Part shown: positions 1 through 7,870 of the stretch, piece by piece
How positions within the stretch are numbered: position 1 is the stretch's first letter
Layout: each line of letters opens with the position of its first letter
From: JAJRQY01 sp965224435
GTDB lineage: Bacteria; Actinomycetota; Acidimicrobiia; Acidimicrobiales; SZUA-35
Length of the DNA: 64,000 bases
NCBI GenBank assembly: GCA_965224435.1
Contig: OZ245048.1
Span: forward strand, 3,782,001 to 3,846,000
Direction of reading: 5' to 3'
Notes under the pieces: model-generated
Databases searched by the model: none
What the model was told of the DNA's origin: nothing
Seen by the model: only the letters and a program-made list of their open reading frames with translations
Translations under genes and position numbers: made by a program

Positions 1-222
1 GCACAAGCCGCTCTGGACGATGGGTTCGATCGACTTGGCCTGTCGGAAGTCCTGGCCTACACGGCCTCCGACAACATCCGCTCTCAGAATGTCATGACCA
101 GACTTGGACTCCAACGAAAGCCTGGTCTCGACTTCGCTAAACACTACGATGAGATCGGGCTGTGGAAGGGCCTGGTGTGGGCCTGTTCGGCCGCAACCCG
201 CATGAACCGGGCTGACACTTAG
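1..222 (+). CDS. GNAT-family N-acetyltransferase, C-terminal part
   Basis: The reading frame is open from the first base and ends in TAG at 220-222, giving 73 residues of a C-terminus; the start lies outside the window. Visible text such as 'LAYTASDNIRSQNVMTRLGL' matches the end of RimJ/RimL-like GNAT acetyltransferases, where an Asn/Ser-rich loop and the following helix (NxxSxxVMxKLGF) contact acetyl-CoA. The family transfers acetyl groups from acetyl-CoA to amines of proteins or small molecules. The substrate cannot be told from the fragment. It runs in the same direction as deoC but is separated by about 130 bases, so co-transcription is uncertain. Confidence 0.7.
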   Translation, partial: AQAALDDGFDRLGLSEVLAYTASDNIRSQNVMTRLGLQRKPGLDFAKHYDEIGLWKGLVWACSAATRMNRADT

Positions 223-354
223 TGTGCGACGGGCAGTGGGTCAGGTCATCAGATCGCAGTGGACCTTCGCTGGCGGATGCTCGTTCGACGTGTGTCATCG
301 TTCACGGGACCGAACTGGTTTCCAACAGGGCCACGGTGTGGCAGACTTGTCGAA

Positions 355-1305
355 ATGAGTACGAACCCCGGGTTAGTCAGCGCGTCGCAGCCCTTCGCGC
401 CGCGTACGCGCAGCGGCGTTTCTCTCCGCATGACCTCGGTCGACGAGGTCGGAATTGAAGCAAGGGCCAAGTCCTTCTCCACCCGATCCATCAAGGCACG
501 CTCCAAACGGGGCGCGCTTCATCTCGCCATTTCTTGCATCGACCTGACGACCTTGGAAGGCATGGACACCCCGGGCAAGGTCGCGGCCCTTTGCCAGAAG
601 GCCGTGCGCCCCGACGCCTTCAACCCGGCAATCCCACCAGTGGCGGCCGTCTGCGTCTATCCCGAACTTGTTCCGTTCGCAGTCGAACACACCAAGGACT
701 CACCGGTCAAGGTGGCCAGTGTCGCTGGCGCCTTCCCATCCGGGCAGTCCACGCTGGATGTTCGCACTGCTGATATCCGGGCAGCGGTAGCCGCCGGCGC
801 CGACGAGATTGACATTGTCATCAGCCGTGGTGCCTTCCTCGCTGGCAACTACGACTATGTGTTCAACGAGATCGAAGTCCAGAAAGAAGCCTGCGGCCAG
901 GCCCACCTCAAGGTGATCCTGGAGACTGGCGAGCTCGGGACCTATGACCAGATTCGCAAGGCCTCCATGCTGTCCATGGCGGCTGGCGCCGACTTCATCA
1001 AGACCAGCACTGGCAAGGTCTCCAAAAACTCGACCATGCCGGTTGCTCTGTGCATGGCCGAGGCCATTCGTGACTATGCCGATCAGACCGGTGAGATTGT
1101 CGGCCTCAAGGTGGCCGGTGGTATTCGCACCTCCAAGCAGGCCTGGCACTACCTCGTGCTGATCAGCGAAACGTTGGGCGAGGACTGGCTCACCCCGGAC
1201 CTGTTCCGTATTGGAGCTTCGAGCCTGCTCAATGACGCCCTACTGCAAGTTCAGAAATTGGATACCGGCCGCTACCCCGGCCCTCGCGACGTGAGTATTG
1301 ACTGA
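355..1305 (+). CDS. deoC: deoxyribose-phosphate aldolase DeoC
   Basis: DeoC cleaves 2-deoxyribose-5-phosphate to acetaldehyde and glyceraldehyde-3-phosphate in cytoplasmic deoxynucleoside catabolism. The Schiff-base lysine is in 'GADFIKTSTGKV' (about residue 216), and 'LKVILETGELG' and 'VAGGIRTSKQA' are class I aldolase TIM-barrel signatures. The protein is long (316 residues from this ATG), as in the larger actinobacterial DeoC group; E. coli DeoC is 259. I chose ATG 355. ATG 430 is possible and would remove a low-complexity head; an in-frame GTG at 259 seems too far upstream. No clear ribosome site marks the start. The two ALDH ORFs follow at a 14-base gap, so the acetaldehyde product probably feeds the dehydrogenase. 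Confidence 0.92.
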   Translation: MSTNPGLVSASQPFAPRTRSGVSLRMTSVDEVGIEARAKSFSTRSIKARSKRGALHLAISCIDLTTLEGMDTPGKVAALCQKAVRPDAFNPAIPPVAAVCVYPELVPFAVEHTKDSPVKVASVAGAFPSGQSTLDVRTADIRAAVAAGADEIDIVISRGAFLAGNYDYVFNEIEVQKEACGQAHLKVILETGELGTYDQIRKASMLSMAAGADFIKTSTGKVSKNSTMPVALCMAEAIRDYADQTGEIVGLKVAGGIRTSKQAWHYLVLISETLGEDWLTPDLFRIGASSLLNDALLQVQKLDTGRYPGPRDVSID

Positions 1306-1319
1306 ATCATGAACCAACG

Positions 1320-2846
1320 ATGACTACCGAAAAGAACGACAACATCGAGCCCGCCTCTGGAGGTTCGGCCATGGTGCCAAGCCCCGTGGCCTTCAACCTC
1401 GACTACGCCCCGGCGCTCGAGTCCACCGCCATTGTCTCCATTGACAAGGAATACGGACTCTTCATCGGCGGCAAGTTTGTGGAGGCTCAAAGCAATGAGA
1501 CCTTCACCACCTTGTCTCCGGCGACCGAAGAACCATTGGCCCAGATTTCCTCCGCCTCAGCGGCTGACGTTGACCGAGCCGTCGGCGCCGCCCGGAAAGC
1601 CCAGACCGAGGTTTGGGGTCCCATGCCGGGTCGGGAGCGAGCAAAGTACTTGTTCCGCATTGCTCGCCAGCTACAAGAGCGGGCCCGCGAGTTCGCAGTG
1701 CTGGAAACCATGGATGGCGGCAAGCCAATCAAGGAAAGTCGCGACGTCGACATTCCGTTGGCGGCTGCCTACTTCTTCTACTACGCCGGTTGGGCCGACA
1801 AGCTGGAGTATGCATTCCCTGGCCGCAAGGTGGCGCCACGCGGAGTCGTTGGACAAATCATCCCCTGGAACTTCCCCCTCCTGATGGCCGCTTGGAAGCT
1901 GGCACCAGCACTGGCTACCGGCAACACCGTTGTTCTCAAGCCAGCCGAGACCACTCCCCTCACCGCCCTGCTCCTAGCCCAGCTCATGCAGGATGTCGGA
2001 CTGCCCGACGGGGTCGTCAATATCGTTACTGGTGCCGGAGCAACCGGGCAGGCTTTGGTCGAACACGGCGACATCGACAAGCTGGCGTTCACTGGGTCAA
2101 CGGCTGTTGGCAAGCAGATCCAACGTTCGGCTGGCGCCCGTGGCGTTCCTCTCACTCTGGAACTTGGCGGCAAGGCCGCCCACATTGTCTTTGAAGATGC
2201 TGCTATCGAACAGGCGGTTGAGGGTGTCATTGACGGCATCTACTTCAACCAGGGCCATGTTTGCTGCGCTGGCTCACGACTGCTGGTGCAGGAGTCCATT
2301 GCCGACTCCTTCGTCGACCGGCTCAAGCGTCGCCTGGCTACGGTTCGTATTGGTGACCCGTTGGATAAGAATACTGACGTCGGTGCCATCAACTCTGCCG
2401 CACAGTTGGGGCGAATCACCGAGATCGTCGAATCGGGAGTGGCCGAAGGAGCCGAGCTGTATCAGCCAGACTGCACCCTGCCCGATCGCGGTTTCTGGTT
2501 CAAGCCGACCATCTTCACCAATGTGCACCAGAGCCACCGGATTGCCCGGGACGAGATCTTCGGTCCAGTGCTATCGGTCCTGACCTTCCGCACACCAGAA
2601 GAAGCAGTGGGCAAAGCCAATGACACGCCTTATGGATTGTCAGCCGGAATCTGGACCGAGAAGGGTTCGAAGATTCTGTGGATGGCTGACCGGTTGCATG
2701 CTGGTGTCATCTGGGCCAATACGTACAACAAGTTCGATCCGGCCAGCCCCTTTGGCGGCTACAAGGAAAGTGGTTTCGGACGAGAGGGTGGCCTGCACGG
2801 CCTGGTTCCCTACGTCTCGCACACACCGATGGCGGGGGGTTCGTGA
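1320..2846 (+). CDS. aldehyde dehydrogenase, catalytic half of an ALDH16-type pair
   Basis: This is a 508-residue NAD(P)-dependent aldehyde dehydrogenase oxidising an aldehyde to its acid. It shows the Rossmann/NAD motifs 'IIPWNFPLLMAAWKLAPAL' and 'FTGSTAVG', the general-base Glu in 'LELGGK' (about 281) and the catalytic Cys in 'GHVCCAGSR' (about 315). The C-terminal oligomerisation segment includes 'SPFGGYKESGFGRE'. It lies between deoC and a second ALDH-like ORF that overlaps its stop codon. deoC next to this pair suggests oxidation of acetaldehyde or a related aldehyde from deoxyribose breakdown. Substrate is inferred from context only. The first roughly 45 residues are an extension before the usual ALDH start. 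Confidence 0.9.
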   Translation: MTTEKNDNIEPASGGSAMVPSPVAFNLDYAPALESTAIVSIDKEYGLFIGGKFVEAQSNETFTTLSPATEEPLAQISSASAADVDRAVGAARKAQTEVWGPMPGRERAKYLFRIARQLQERAREFAVLETMDGGKPIKESRDVDIPLAAAYFFYYAGWADKLEYAFPGRKVAPRGVVGQIIPWNFPLLMAAWKLAPALATGNTVVLKPAETTPLTALLLAQLMQDVGLPDGVVNIVTGAGATGQALVEHGDIDKLAFTGSTAVGKQIQRSAGARGVPLTLELGGKAAHIVFEDAAIEQAVEGVIDGIYFNQGHVCCAGSRLLVQESIADSFVDRLKRRLATVRIGDPLDKNTDVGAINSAAQLGRITEIVESGVAEGAELYQPDCTLPDRGFWFKPTIFTNVHQSHRIARDEIFGPVLSVLTFRTPEEAVGKANDTPYGLSAGIWTEKGSKILWMADRLHAGVIWANTYNKFDPASPFGGYKESGFGREGGLHGLVPYVSHTPMAGGS

Positions 2847-3691
2847 TGGTCGAACGACTGGATGTTCAGAAGACTTACAAGCTATTCATCGGTGGTGCTT
2901 TCCCCCGATCTGAGTCGGGACGCACCTTTGCCGTGAACGACGAAGACGGCTCACTGATTGCCAATGTTGCTTGGGCTTCTCGCAAGGATTTGCGTGAAGC
3001 CGTCCTGGCTGCTCGCTCAGCTCAATCGGGTTGGGCTGCTCGGACTGCATACAACCGAGGCCAGATCCTCTATCGGGTGGCCGAAGTGATGGAAGGTCGA
3101 CGGACCCAGTTCGTCGAAGAACTCCGTCACTGTGGCGTGGATGCCCGCAAGGCTCGGCGTGAGGTCGACAAGGCCATTGATCGCTGGGTTTGGTACGCCG
3201 GTTGGTGTGACAAGTTCCAGCATGTTGCCGGAACTGTTAACCCCGTTGCTGGGCCATATTTCAATTTCACCTTCCCCGAACCGACCGGCGTTGTTGGTGT
3301 TGTGTCGCCGGACGAGCCGAGCCTGCTTGGCTTAGCTTCTCGCCTGGCACCGGCCTTGGTTAGTGGCAATACCGCCATCGTGTTGGCAGGTCAGAGTTCG
3401 CCGCTAGCTGCGGTGGCCATGGCTGAAGTCTTTGCCACGTCGGATGTTCCTGGTGGTGTGGTCAATATCTTGACCGGTGACAGCGGTGAGCTTCTGCCGT
3501 GGCTGCTTGGCCATCGTGATGTGAATGCCGTTGACTTGACTGGTGCACCGCAGGACCTGGGTCCCGACGTCATCGCCGAAGCAGCCGACAATGTGAAGCG
3601 ACTGGTACGCGGCGCGGCAGATGAGCAAAGCCCCTACGTCATCGCAGACTTCTGCGAGATGAAAACCGTCTGGCACCCTCTGGGCCGCTAG
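2846..3691 (+). CDS. non-catalytic ALDH-like protein (separate ALDH16 C-terminal domain)
   Basis: The start ATG overlaps the stop of the catalytic ALDH (TGATG), so translation is probably coupled; a GTG one codon earlier is also in frame. The 281 residues keep the N-terminal ALDH fold ('YKLFIGGAFPRSESGR', 'VGVVSPDEPSLLGLASRLAP', 'VSGNTAIVLAG', 'VVNILTGDSGELL') but end before the region holding catalytic Cys and the oligomerisation tail. The expected general-base Glu motif is also absent. ALDH16 proteins are known as one chain with a full ALDH domain followed by a shortened second ALDH domain lacking catalytic residues. Here the same two parts seem to be separate ORFs. The likely role is structural or allosteric partner of the upstream enzyme. 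Confidence 0.8.
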   Translation: MVERLDVQKTYKLFIGGAFPRSESGRTFAVNDEDGSLIANVAWASRKDLREAVLAARSAQSGWAARTAYNRGQILYRVAEVMEGRRTQFVEELRHCGVDARKARREVDKAIDRWVWYAGWCDKFQHVAGTVNPVAGPYFNFTFPEPTGVVGVVSPDEPSLLGLASRLAPALVSGNTAIVLAGQSSPLAAVAMAEVFATSDVPGGVVNILTGDSGELLPWLLGHRDVNAVDLTGAPQDLGPDVIAEAADNVKRLVRGAADEQSPYVIADFCEMKTVWHPLGR

Positions 3692-3706
3692 CTCCCCGGG
3701 GTACAA

Positions 3707-3738
3707 GTTCAGGCTCTCCGGCACACACCGGGCCGAAC
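3707..3738. terminator. imperfect hairpin between convergent genes
   Basis: GTTC-A-GGC-TCT-CCGG pairs with CCGG-GCC-GAAC across a CACACA loop, between the end of the ALDH-like ORF and the end of the convergent lipoprotein gene. There is no strong T run, so it is at best a possible bidirectional terminator. Confidence 0.35.
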
Positions 3739-4877
3739 TAGCTAGAGACCTTGATTCCGGAAATGTCCAAAACAACGGCGGGGCCGGGTTGGAGAGTGGA
3801 GCGAGTCGGGTTTTGGTTGTAGACCCCGGTGTACAAAAGACCCACGGCCAGCTGGGTGCCGTCAGGGGAGAAGTCCAAGTCGAAGGGTGCTTCGAGCATC
3901 TCAAGTTCGGCCATCACCTCACCGGTACTGGTGTCATAGAACGTGAGCAGCTGCGACACCGCGTTGATGGCCAGAAGACTGTTGTCCGGTGAAAGGGCCA
4001 TGTCCACCGTTGGGCTAAAGATGTCGCCACCAATGAACATGTCGTCAGCTGCTACCACAATGTCCAGGAGCTTTTCGCCCGTCGTCGTGTCCCAGATGAT
4101 CAGGTGCCCATCGGCGTCAATGGAAACCAGCTGGGAGTCATCGTCGCTGTAGATCATGTCAGCGATCGGCGCCTGATGGCCTTGCAGAAGCTTGCTCTCG
4201 TGCTCTTCGACCAGAGGCAGGTTCAGGATCTCATATCCAAGATTGGCTACGGAGTAGGAGTTGTGTCCAGCAACAACCTGCTCAATGCCGGTCTCGACCG
4301 GAACCTCTTGCAGGAAATCTCCGCTCTTGACATCATAGAAGTGGAACAGACTCTCGTTGTAGGAAAGAAGCGCGTCCCACGGCTCGACATAGACTTCATC
4401 GGAGTACGGCGGAACCTCACTATCGGCCACCTGTTGCTCTTCATACATCGTTCCAATGAAGACCCGGCCGGAGTAGATGTAGCCGAGGTAGCCCGCATCG
4501 GTCACAATCATCTGTACACCACCTTCAATGGCGCACTTGTCGTCACTCGCGTCGGGGCATTCTGATATTCGACTTCCAGTGGCCATGGACCACTCCTCTA
4601 CCCTGTTCGACGAGGTGTAGAGCCGCAGTCCATCGGAGGAAAACTCAACCTCTCTAGTCGTTGAGTCGCGGCCGCCTCCGGTACTGGTGTGAAGCTCTTG
4701 CACACACTCAATCGAGGCGGTCTGGGGAAGGTTTTCGTTTCTGTGCTCGATCCAACACGCAGGAAATGAACTGACCAAGGGGCTCGATCCACAGCTCGCT
4801 CCGAAGAGCACAGTGACCAAGAGTCCACCTATCAGCCTTGCCGTCATCGACATACTTGACTCATTGCTTGCTCTCAT
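3738..4877 (-). CDS. WD40/propeller-like lipoprotein
   Basis: A 379-residue exported protein. The N-terminus has a hydrophobic stretch ending in the lipobox-like 'VLFGASC', so it is predicted to be processed by signal peptidase II and anchored outside the membrane. The rest has WD40-like blades, for example 'LLQGHQAPIADMIYSDDDS' followed by 'HLIIWDTTTGEKLLDIV', and 'LTFYDTSTGEVMAELEML'. Such propellers are binding scaffolds; no enzymatic residues are seen. In-frame ATGs at 4853 and 4847 lie nearer the signal peptide and may be the true start. It is last in a minus-strand run with the DUF4214 and PKD genes (44-base gap upstream), so may be co-transcribed with them. Confidence 0.75.
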   Translation of the reverse strand: MRASNESSMSMTARLIGGLLVTVLFGASCGSSPLVSSFPACWIEHRNENLPQTASIECVQELHTSTGGGRDSTTREVEFSSDGLRLYTSSNRVEEWSMATGSRISECPDASDDKCAIEGGVQMIVTDAGYLGYIYSGRVFIGTMYEEQQVADSEVPPYSDEVYVEPWDALLSYNESLFHFYDVKSGDFLQEVPVETGIEQVVAGHNSYSVANLGYEILNLPLVEEHESKLLQGHQAPIADMIYSDDDSQLVSIDADGHLIIWDTTTGEKLLDIVVAADDMFIGGDIFSPTVDMALSPDNSLLAINAVSQLLTFYDTSTGEVMAELEMLEAPFDLDFSPDGTQLAVGLLYTGVYNQNPTRSTLQPGPAVVLDISGIKVSS

Positions 4878-4921
4878 GTCGGCAGAGGCTAAGTCCCACC
4901 CGTGTACTGGGACGAAACCTG

Positions 4922-6544
4922 CTACTGATAGCTCACGTAGTCCGGATCTGGGTTCAGCGCTAGCACGGCTGCTGGGGACATGGGTGGTGAGTCTTCGTCG
5001 TAGAACACCTTGAAACCGCGGGCGAACCGGTTTGGAAGCAGGGTGTTGTAGTCGGCGATCTTGGCTCCGGGACCACCTTCGCCATCAGCCTGGAACAAGA
5101 TGACTACGCCAGGTCGCGAGACGATGATGTCGGTGTTGGTGACCATGTCTGGCCGGAAGCGGTGAACGATCAGGATCTTGTCGGGCAGGTCGTTGGCCAC
5201 CACCAGGTTAGACAAGTAGGCCGAAACCTCATTGATGACCGAACCGTCGACCGTGCCGACTCTCCCGGCCGGGGTCTGATTCGGTCCGACGACCCACTCG
5301 GGGTCCATGGCTAGACCCACCTCGGGCTCCAACAACAAGTCTTCATAGGACCGAGCTTCATCCAGGAAGTCTGCCCGACCAGGTTGGATGTCCAGAATGA
5401 CCTGCCCACCAACAGCTCGAATGGCATCGATGTAGGGCCTCACTGCGGCATGGTCGACTCGGCTTCGATAGTGGTTGTCAGGTCCCGGCGAGGCGGTGAC
5501 CAACGTGGCAATGAGTTCGAAGGCGGGAACTACCGGACGCCCTTGGATGCGATAGGGCTCAGCCTGGGCCAGCAGACGAGGCAGAATCTGTTCGGGTGTT
5601 CCTTCACCAGCGACTCCAAGCACTCCGGTGGTCGGGTGGCCATAGAACGCCACCAGCATGTAGTCCAGCGAGCCACCTTCGAACCCGGCCTGATAGCTGA
5701 ATCGATAGTCGACTCGCTCGACAGTCATTCCGTCAAAGGCAAAGACCGTGACGATGACTGGCACGACCTGACCTGCGGTCAACCCCGTTGGTGGCCTCTC
5801 TGGCTCGAAGACCAGGTCGGCCGGGGTTGCGCCAGCCACAACGGTGCCAGCCAGGCGTTGCCCGTTCGCCGAAACCAACATTGCCGAGGCAGATGCGTTG
5901 ACGTTGCGGTCGAGGGTGACCTCGATGGTGTTGAGACGGGTGGCCGTCGCCAACATGTTGGGCTCGGCTCGCACAACCGAGAGTTCCGGTTGCAGAACCC
6001 CCTCGGGCGACCGCAAGAATTCAGCCGCAACTTGTTCACGACTGGTGCCTCCCGCTATCTGGTCGATCCAATAGGCCAATCCAGCACCTTCGGGCGCCCG
6101 ATTCAGAACGTCCCGATACAAACCAGTGACGAAGCCTTGGTTATCGCCACCTGATCGAGCGAGGTACTCCGGCGAGGAGAAGAATAGGGCGTGCAGGTCG
6201 CCAGCGGTTTCCTTGTCGACCAAGAGGTCGGCCCAGTAGTCCAAACCGGCGGTGTCGGGTGAGCGGCCAAGGATGTCTCGATAGGCCCCGGCGACGACAT
6301 GGCGACGTTGTTCCAACGAGTCACCGATTTGTCCGACCACCACACCTGCGGATAGGCCGGAGTCAATCTGGCCGACCCAGTGCGCCAAACCGCTGGCGTC
6401 GGGTGCACGACCCAGCAGTCCTTCATAGGCGGCCTCAACAACAGATTCGGCTGAAACTTCGCTGGCCTGGGCTGGCGCTACTGGCAAGACAACAGCACTT
6501 ACCAAGGACGAGACAACCAACAAAGCCCGCACGACTCCAGCCAT
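4922..6544 (-). CDS. secreted DUF4214 protein with Ig-like and C-terminal barrel-like domains
   Basis: 540 residues. A Sec signal peptide ends near 'APAQASEVSA'. Three DUF4214-type repeats follow (about residues 33-185), each with a 'Y...LLGRAPDASGLAHW' type motif; DUF4214 occurs in secreted and surface proteins of unknown function. Residues about 190-285 look like a bacterial Ig-like (Big_5-type) sandwich. The last 250 residues include 'LDYMLVAFYGHPTTGVLGV', 'GGQVILDIQPG' and 'LAMDPEWVVG', resembling a TIM-barrel glycosidase-like fold, but no family was recognised and no catalytic pair can be assigned. The gene sits between the PKD-protein gene and the propeller lipoprotein gene on the same strand. 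Confidence 0.8.
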   Translation of the reverse strand: MAGVVRALLVVSSLVSAVVLPVAPAQASEVSAESVVEAAYEGLLGRAPDASGLAHWVGQIDSGLSAGVVVGQIGDSLEQRRHVVAGAYRDILGRSPDTAGLDYWADLLVDKETAGDLHALFFSSPEYLARSGGDNQGFVTGLYRDVLNRAPEGAGLAYWIDQIAGGTSREQVAAEFLRSPEGVLQPELSVVRAEPNMLATATRLNTIEVTLDRNVNASASAMLVSANGQRLAGTVVAGATPADLVFEPERPPTGLTAGQVVPVIVTVFAFDGMTVERVDYRFSYQAGFEGGSLDYMLVAFYGHPTTGVLGVAGEGTPEQILPRLLAQAEPYRIQGRPVVPAFELIATLVTASPGPDNHYRSRVDHAAVRPYIDAIRAVGGQVILDIQPGRADFLDEARSYEDLLLEPEVGLAMDPEWVVGPNQTPAGRVGTVDGSVINEVSAYLSNLVVANDLPDKILIVHRFRPDMVTNTDIIVSRPGVVILFQADGEGGPGAKIADYNTLLPNRFARGFKVFYDEDSPPMSPAAVLALNPDPDYVSYQ

Positions 6545-6643
6545 CTATCGAGAGTGGCACACTCGCCGCTTAAGGCGAGGGACCCTTCGATGGCGCTAGC
6601 CAGTTAGGACTGGATCGCGGAGTTTTCACAACAAGGACAGGCT

Positions 6644-7651
6644 CTATTCAGGGATCTTGTCCAGAATGAGATGGGCGTCATCAATGCTCAGGTTGGCCTC
6701 ACCATTGCCATTGGAGGAAAGCCAGAAGTAGATACGGCCAAGACGGATCTCTGGATCGACATCGAGCTGAATGCTGACGTCTTCAACCTTGCCTTCCTGA
6801 CCATCGATCTCGACGCAGTTCTCTTCCCTGACTTCTCCTGCGTTGACGACCCAGTAGGCAACCGCACAGAGCTGAAGAATAGTGTCCGGCGCACGTTCAT
6901 CAACTCGGATCGATGCTTCCGCCGTGACAGAGTTGGCGAAGGGGCCTGCCATCCACGGATATTGAACGGGAAGGAGGATGTCTGACCAGGCGGGGAGCAT
7001 GACGCCAAGGCTCGCTTGGCCTTCGATCGGGTGATCGGTGATCAACTCGCTCGAAGACTCGTCGTAGGCATTCTCGAATCCGTTCTGGCTGGTTTCGAAT
7101 CCCGGGTCGATTGAGTAGTCAACAAGCTCACTTGTCGAGCCGCTTCCAGCGCTAACCACGATCTGGATCCTTGTGGCTGATTCGAAACCCTCGCTGTCGG
7201 TAACCAGCAATCGAGCTTCGTAGCTTCCCGAGGCTTGATAGATATGAGTGGCCATATCGCCTGGTGCTTCGAACCCGTCACCGAAGATCCACTCATAGCT
7301 CTGGATCTGTCCACCCGAAGCGGTTGACGCGTTGGCGACGAAGTTCACGCCGAGAGGGGCAAGTCCTTCGATCGCGCTGGCGGTGAACTCGACGCTTACA
7401 GGCGAGGGCTCTCCGGTGTAGGGAACGGTCGACTCAGAGGCACTCGTGTCTGGTTGTGCTGCTACCGATCTGGTTGGTGCCTCATCAGATGAACTGAATA
7501 CTGACCTCTCAGCGACGTTTGTTTCAGGATCACTTGAGGTTGTAGCCCCATCGTCTTGATCACCTCCGCGAAAGACGACCAACAAGAAAAGAGCAGGGGC
7601 GATGGCCACCGCAACCACTAGACCAACGGTTCGGAGTTTCGAGGATCTCAA
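6644..7651 (-). CDS. PKD-domain protein with N-terminal membrane anchor
   Basis: A predicted TTG start gives 335 residues. A short basic N-terminus precedes one membrane segment ('VGLVVAVAIAPALFLLVVF'), then a Ser/Thr/Asp-rich linker to about residue 80. A PKD domain (about 82-168) is shown by 'YEWIFGDGFEAPGDMATHIY' and 'GSYEARLLVTDSEGFES'. The C-terminal 160 residues look like a beta-sandwich carbohydrate-binding-type module ('GFETSQNGFENAYDESSSE', 'LSIDDAHLILD'), with no family assigned. PKD domains mediate protein-protein or protein-polysaccharide contacts in surface and secreted proteins. It precedes the DUF4214 gene by about 100 bases and is divergent from the serpin. The unusual start codon is uncertain; no better one fits the membrane segment. 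Confidence 0.75.
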   Translation of the reverse strand: MRSSKLRTVGLVVAVAIAPALFLLVVFRGGDQDDGATTSSDPETNVAERSVFSSSDEAPTRSVAAQPDTSASESTVPYTGEPSPVSVEFTASAIEGLAPLGVNFVANASTASGGQIQSYEWIFGDGFEAPGDMATHIYQASGSYEARLLVTDSEGFESATRIQIVVSAGSGSTSELVDYSIDPGFETSQNGFENAYDESSSELITDHPIEGQASLGVMLPAWSDILLPVQYPWMAGPFANSVTAEASIRVDERAPDTILQLCAVAYWVVNAGEVREENCVEIDGQEGKVEDVSIQLDVDPEIRLGRIYFWLSSNGNGEANLSIDDAHLILDKIPE

Positions 7652-7852
7652 GGAAACGTTCTCAATTCTGCTCAGCTACGCAGCGTAAGCCTAGGCCCAT
7701 GACGTGGCCGCGTCACGGGATCTGGTCATGCGCAAGTCGAGACCAGAGAGCTCTCCCCGAGGTCGGTTTCACATGACCGCAGATCAATGGTCTGACATCC
7801 AGGCCCGCGGTCCAAGCCAGGTAGCTGTTCACCGCGGGAACCAGAGCGGTTC

Positions 7853-7858
7853 TAGGTT
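7853..7858 (+). promoter_or_regulatory. -10-like TAGGTT upstream of the serpin gene
   Basis: TAGGTT lies 12 bases before ATG 7871, matching the TANNNT boxes seen before several other genes here; it would give a very short leader. No clear -35 was found. The rest of the 219-base intergenic region (7652-7870) shows no other element I can defend. Confidence 0.35.
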
Positions 7859-7870
7859 CGTCCTATCACT

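Noticed and set aside
2843..3691. Second ALDH ORF as a frameshifted pseudogene of a full ALDH
   Set aside because: The ORF is intact, starts at a coupled TGATG and ends where ALDH16 pseudo-domains usually end; no downstream ALDH remnant follows in any frame.
6562..6579. CTCGCC-GCTTAA-GGCGAG hairpin between the PKD and DUF4214 genes
   Set aside because: Only six base pairs and no T run; too weak to call a terminator.
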